Position numbers and translations under genes: made by a program | From: CAMBDR01 sp046597185 | GTDB taxonomy: Bacteria; Pseudomonadota; Gammaproteobacteria; Burkholderiales; Burkholderiaceae_D | DNA length: 9,153 bases | Reading direction: 5' to 3' | NCBI GenBank assembly: GCA_046597185.1 | Contig: JBKJLF010000516.1 | Span: 1-9,153 of the forward strand | In this document: positions 6,450 through 9,153 of the stretch, in pieces | Layout of the letters: each line of letters opens with the position of its first letter | Numbering within the stretch: position 1 is the stretch's first letter | Notes under the pieces: generated by a model | What the model was told of the DNA's origin: nothing | Database searches by the model: none | Seen by the model: only the letters and a program-made list of their open reading frames with translations

Positions 6450-7724
6450 ATGCGTGTGCAGATTCGATCTTGGTGCTCAATATTCCGGCTGGTGCTTGGT
6501 TCGGCCATGCTTTGTCTAATTTGTGCGCCCAATTGGGCGGCCGAGTTTGGTGAAGTGCAAGTAGTTTCTTATATGGGTCAACCTTTGGTGGTTGAAGTGG
6601 AGTTAACTTCCCTGTCCAATGAAGAAGCGAGCGCCTTGCAGGTGCGGCCATCTGGGGCTGACGTATTTCGCGGTGCAAATATCCAAATGAATCCGGTGCT
6701 GGCGAGCATGCATTGGGTGATACGGCATCGCGATAAGCATCAATTTTTACGCATCACCACCGATAAACCGGTTCACGCCAGTTTTTTGAATATGTTTTTT
6801 GAACTGGGCAGTAAAAATGAGCGTTCGGTGCGGGCCTTAACCGTTTGGTTGGAACCTAACCCGGAGCAAGCGCAAAACCAGGTGATTGAAGCCTCCGTGT
6901 TGCCCACCTTGCCGCAACCAGTTGCCAGTAGCAGCGTGATGAGTGAGCATAAGCCGCCGGACCATAGCCATGCGCATACCGGAGAAGCGACGCATGCCAT
7001 GCCCGCCACGTCCGGCAAAAGCAGACGCGATTGTAGTGCATCGCAGCAACGCTGCGTCGCCGTTGACTTGGAAAACCGGGCAATTCGATCTCAAATTCGA
7101 TCCCTGGAAAAGGACTTGATCGTATTGAATCAAACCATTCTTGGCCCTGCGAAAGCCGCGCTGCCCACCAAGACCAACAAGGACGGGAAGCCAACGAGTG
7201 CGCCAGCGCTGGCGGACGCCAGCTCAAGCCCCGAAGCGCATGAAGACAGTGCCAATGCCAGCGCGCCCGCCGATGGAGACTTATTCCTGAAAAAAGAAGA
7301 AGAGACGCTCTTGCCGGCAAAAAAGCCAGAACCTAAAACCTTACCCTGGAAGTTGATTGCTATTGGTGCTGGCGTGGGTTTGCTGCTCTTGGCGCTGGCT
7401 GCCGTGTTGTATCGGAAGCGGTGCAAGAAGACGAAAAAAGCCGCGAAACCGGGTGAGGATGCTGAAGTGCCAGCAGCGGCAGCATCGGCAACATCGGCAA
7501 CCACCACAAGCGATGATGATGCCGCGCCTGCGCCCACCCTGAAAGGTTGGAAAAAGTGGCGGCAGGCACTCACCGCCCGTTGGCAGTCTTTGAAGAAACC
7601 CAAGCTGCCTGATAGCGCCGCACCCGACCCCAAGCCCGGTATCAAGACGAAGTTGAGCGCGCTATGGGGTAAGCTCACTAAAAAATCAGCCCCTGCGCCA
7701 GCCCCGTTATTGGAGCCGGATTAA
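6450..7724 (+). CDS. Short FimV-like single-pass membrane protein
   Basis: 424 residues from ATG 6450. A signal peptide (about 1-31, hydrophobic 11-26) precedes a domain (about 32-136) resembling the FimV/HubP N-terminus: EFGEVQVVSYMGQPLVVEVE, a DVFRGANI stretch, FLRITTDKPVHASFLNMFFEL and ERSVRALTVWLEP. A Ser/Pro/His-rich linker, two cysteines (195, 202) and a short coiled coil (about 204-229) follow. A single membrane helix lies at about 302-320 before a basic YRKRCKKTKK stop-transfer. The cytoplasmic tail is about 100 residues, with an Ala/Thr/Asp linker and two Trp/Lys-rich amphipathic segments (about 364-385 and 398-412). FimV proteins organise the pole and support type IV pilus assembly. 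This one lacks a recognisable LysM and the long acidic TPR cytoplasmic domain, so it is FimV-like, not FimV. The 6363 start was rejected because it sits in a hairpin loop and would bury the signal peptide. The ribosome site at 6450 is weak. Confidence 0.75.
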   Translation: MRVQIRSWCSIFRLVLGSAMLCLICAPNWAAEFGEVQVVSYMGQPLVVEVELTSLSNEEASALQVRPSGADVFRGANIQMNPVLASMHWVIRHRDKHQFLRITTDKPVHASFLNMFFELGSKNERSVRALTVWLEPNPEQAQNQVIEASVLPTLPQPVASSSVMSEHKPPDHSHAHTGEATHAMPATSGKSRRDCSASQQRCVAVDLENRAIRSQIRSLEKDLIVLNQTILGPAKAALPTKTNKDGKPTSAPALADASSSPEAHEDSANASAPADGDLFLKKEEETLLPAKKPEPKTLPWKLIAIGAGVGLLLLALAAVLYRKRCKKTKKAAKPGEDAEVPAAAASATSATTTSDDDAAPAPTLKGWKKWRQALTARWQSLKKPKLPDSAAPDPKPGIKTKLSALWGKLTKKSAPAPAPLLEPD

Positions 7725-7740
7725 ACTAGCCGGATTAAAC
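7714..7740. repeat. 13-bp direct repeat spanning two convergent stops
   Basis: AGCCGGATTAAAC occurs at 7714-7726 and again at 7728-7740, separated by one T (period 14). The TTAA core gives TAA on both strands. Copy 1 ends the plus-strand FimV-like gene (TAA 7722-7724), and copy 2 ends the minus-strand phosphatase gene (TAA, complement of 7735-7737). No hairpin terminator separates the convergent genes, which are 10 bp apart. Confidence 0.8.
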
Positions 7741-8394
7741 CAACCAATCCAGCAGCGTGAGCGGGCTTGCCAATATCCCTTGCGCTGACCAGGTGTGTGG
7801 TTCGCTGGCCCCGCAATAACCCCAGGCGGCGGCCAGACTGAGCATGCCCGCTGCTTGTCCGGCTTGAATATCACGCAAATCATCACCCACATACCAACAC
7901 GCCTGCGGCGGTAAATTGAGCGCTTGTGCCGCTGCCAATAAAGGCGCAGGGTGCGGTTTGGCGTGTGGGGTAGAGTCGCCAGAAATAATGCAAGCGGCAT
8001 GTTCCAGGCCAATTTGGGGAATTAAGGGCAGCGTAAAGCGCGCATGTTTATTGGTGACCACGCCCCAACGCAGGCCGCGTTGTTCCAATTGCAGTAACAG
8101 TTCTGGAACCTCATCAAACAAACGGCTATGTCGGGCCAGTTTGGATTCATATTGTTCCAAAAACTCTTGCTTCATCGCTTCATAGTCGGCATGTGTCGGG
8201 TCGATGCCAAACCCGGCACCGATCAAGCCACGCGCGCCCGAGGAGGCAACCGGGCGTAATGTCTCAAAAGGCGTCAGCGCCAGTTGGCGGCGTTGCTGCA
8301 TGTGGTTTAAGGCTGCCGCCAAATCGGGCGCAGTATCGGCTAAAGTGCCATCGAGATCAAACAGAATGGCACGTGGCGGTGGAAAAGTTGGCAT
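7735..8394 (-). CDS. gph: HAD-family phosphatase, Gph/MupP type
   Basis: 219 residues, normal for the family. All four HAD motifs are present: LFDLDGTLADT (11-21, nucleophile D13 and acid D15), VVTNK (112-116), the lysine in HAKPHP (K146) and VGDDLRDI (169-176, metal-binding D171/D172). An alpha-helical C1-type cap lies between motifs I and II. Proteobacterial homologues are usually annotated as phosphoglycolate phosphatase (Gph). However, the cap blocks SSGARGLIGAGFGIDP and SRLFDEV, together with the location next to ubiG, resemble MupP, the N-acetylmuramic acid 6-phosphate phosphatase of the AmgK-MurU cell-wall recycling route, known from Pseudomonas where it also neighbours ubiG. I cannot separate the two from sequence alone. 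It is cytoplasmic, with no signal peptide. It lies 116 bp downstream of ubiG on the same strand, so it is probably co-transcribed. Its ribosome site is weak. Confidence 0.88.
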   Translation of the reverse strand: MPTFPPPRAILFDLDGTLADTAPDLAAALNHMQQRRQLALTPFETLRPVASSGARGLIGAGFGIDPTHADYEAMKQEFLEQYESKLARHSRLFDEVPELLLQLEQRGLRWGVVTNKHARFTLPLIPQIGLEHAACIISGDSTPHAKPHPAPLLAAAQALNLPPQACWYVGDDLRDIQAGQAAGMLSLAAAWGYCGASEPHTWSAQGILASPLTLLDWLV

Positions 8395-8510
8395 GAGGTT
8401 AATTTCTCAAGGGGCAAAAGATGACAAGTGGCTGGTAATTATTAGCAGTTATTGATCGCTATGGATAATTATTGGTGCTGGTTTGCAATGGTAAGCGTGA
8501 CCAATCAGGG
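8395..8510 (-). other. ubiG-gph intergenic spacer
   Basis: 116 bp, fairly A/T-rich in the middle. I see no stem-loop terminator, so read-through from ubiG is plausible. Reading the minus strand, a TTGCAA followed at 15 nt by TATCCA could be a weak internal promoter for the phosphatase. Two similar blocks, GGTAATTATTAGC (8434-8446) and GGATAATTATTGG (8463-8475), form an imperfect direct repeat of unknown meaning. Confidence 0.35.
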
Positions 8511-9113
8511 CTACAGACTGCAAGCGAGATAATAACTGACGCTGGTGTCCTGATTGAGCGAATACATTTGCGTGATCGGGTTGTAACTTAAGCCACGTAA
8601 ATTTTCCACCTGCAAACCCGCATTGCGCACATATTGTGATAATTCGGACGGGGTGATGAACTTGGCGTAATCATGCGTGCCCTTGGGCAACAGGCGCAAT
8701 ACATATTCGGCCCCGATAATGGCAAACAACCAGGATTTGGGATTGCGGTTAAAGGTGGAAAAGTACACATGGCCACCGGGTTTTAATAATTTGGCGCAAG
8801 CGGCAACAATGGCGGCGGGGTCGGGCACATGTTCCAGCATTTCCATGCAGGTGATGATATCGTATTGCCCCGCTTCGCGTTCGGCCAAATCTTCTGCCGA
8901 AATCAATTCATAGCGCACGGCAACACCCGATTCCAAACTATGTAAATCAGCCACCTTCAACGCCTTTTCGGCCAAATCGATACCGATTACCTGTGCGCCT
9001 TTGCGCGCCATCGATTCGGCCAAAATCCCGCCGCCACAACCGATATCGAGCACTTTTTTACCCGTCAAAGGGGTGCGTGCATGAATCCATTCGAGGCGCA
9101 CCGGGTTGAGTTC
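8511..9113 (-). CDS. ubiG: Ubiquinone biosynthesis O-methyltransferase UbiG, 5' end disrupted
   Basis: UbiG catalyses both SAM-dependent O-methylations of ubiquinone synthesis, on hydroxy intermediates of the ring, in the cytoplasm at the membrane. About 200 residues match, from ELNPVRLEWI to the C-terminus. They include SAM motif I VLDIGCGGGILAESMARKGA, the acidic IGIDLAEKAL, the family hallmark CMEMLEHVPDP, LKPGGHVYFSTFNRNPKSWL, GAEYVLRLLPKGTHDY and the C-terminal YNPITQMYSL. Full-length UbiG is about 230-240 residues. Here the normal N-terminal block (AKF...RWWD..EF.PLH) is absent in front of ELNPVR; the in-frame sequence out to a GTG at 9146 has no similarity to it. The missing codons are on the opposite strand immediately beyond (9113-9153), so the gene is interrupted by an inversion junction, not diverged. 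Most likely first gene of a ubiG-gph operon. Confidence 0.93.
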   Translation of the reverse strand, partial: ELNPVRLEWIHARTPLTGKKVLDIGCGGGILAESMARKGAQVIGIDLAEKALKVADLHSLESGVAVRYELISAEDLAEREAGQYDIITCMEMLEHVPDPAAIVAACAKLLKPGGHVYFSTFNRNPKSWLFAIIGAEYVLRLLPKGTHDYAKFITPSELSQYVRNAGLQVENLRGLSYNPITQMYSLNQDTSVSYYLACSL

Positions 9114-9153
9114 GCTGGTGGGACCCCGGCGCGGAATTTCGCCCACTGCACGA
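9113..9153 (+). pseudogene. Inverted fragment of the ubiG N-terminal region
   Basis: Read on the plus strand from 9113, codons give RWWDPGAEFRPLH followed by a partial GA- codon. This is the conserved UbiG segment that should directly precede ELNPVRLEWI. The partial GA- codon would be the Glu (GAA) that opens the minus-strand body. The fragment is thus the next piece of the same gene in the wrong orientation. The CG at 9113-9114 fits both arms, a microhomology at the junction, and 9152-9153 already pair with 9113-9112, so a larger palindrome probably continues past the window edge. Confidence 0.85.

Noticed and set aside
7483..7500. CATCGGCAA repeated twice in tandem
   Set aside because: It lies in a low-complexity Ala/Ser/Thr linker of the FimV-like protein, where short slippage repeats are expected.
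7130..7678. Ala/Ser-rich minus-strand reading frame of 182 codons
   Set aside because: It is the antisense of the Ala/Pro/Lys-rich linker and tail of the FimV-like gene; low complexity explains the open frame.
9114..9146. In-frame GTG at 9146 as a ubiG start giving 211 residues
   Set aside because: The eleven residues before ELNPVR do not resemble UbiG and are the antisense reading of the inverted RWWDPGAEFRPLH segment.

Overview
The window looks like a piece of a betaproteobacterial chromosome, probably from Burkholderiales and possibly Oxalobacteraceae. Three things support this: a ubiG followed by a Gph/MupP-type phosphatase, a HEAT-repeat protein overlapping a membrane GT2 glycosyltransferase, and a FimV-type N-terminal domain. 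Base composition looks mid-range by eye. The genus-level guess is inference. I see no tRNA, rRNA, CRISPR array, insertion sequence or phage gene.

Layout, left to right. A hairpin at the left edge (1-35) lies beyond the stop of a minus-strand DUF1348 gene (53-526). A 259-bp divergent intergenic region holds a consensus -10 box. Next come two plus-strand genes overlapping by 4 bp: a membrane-anchored HEAT-repeat protein (786-1835) and a membrane GT2 glycosyltransferase (1832-3163). A 12-bp tandem repeat carrying in-frame stops and a three-arm repeat follow, forming the likely leader of a DUF1800 (3359-4915) / DUF1501 (4936-6342) pair. After an 11-bp perfect hairpin comes a short FimV-like single-pass membrane protein (6450-7724). 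It converges on a minus-strand HAD phosphatase (7735-8394), and the minus-strand ubiG (8511-9113) reaches the right edge.

How the genes fit together. The middle of the window is devoted to the cell envelope: a putative polysaccharide-type glycosyltransferase with a HEAT partner, a Tat-exported DUF1501 protein with its usual DUF1800 partner, and a FimV-like protein. The flanking ubiG (ubiquinone synthesis) and gph/mupP (phosphate-ester housekeeping or muropeptide recycling) are core genes.

Three points deserve most attention. (1) The GT2 protein keeps its fold and several motifs, but three catalytic motifs are changed: DxD reads NVN, ED reads GD and QxxRW reads RRMRW. This suggests an inactive or repurposed glycosyltransferase. 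(2) ubiG is broken at position 9113. The codons that should precede its minus-strand body are present immediately beyond it on the PLUS strand, so the last 41 bases are a fold-back inversion, either an assembly or amplification chimera or a real rearrangement. (3) The DUF1800 leader has three copies of one arm, two direct and one inverted, which can form two mutually exclusive hairpins.
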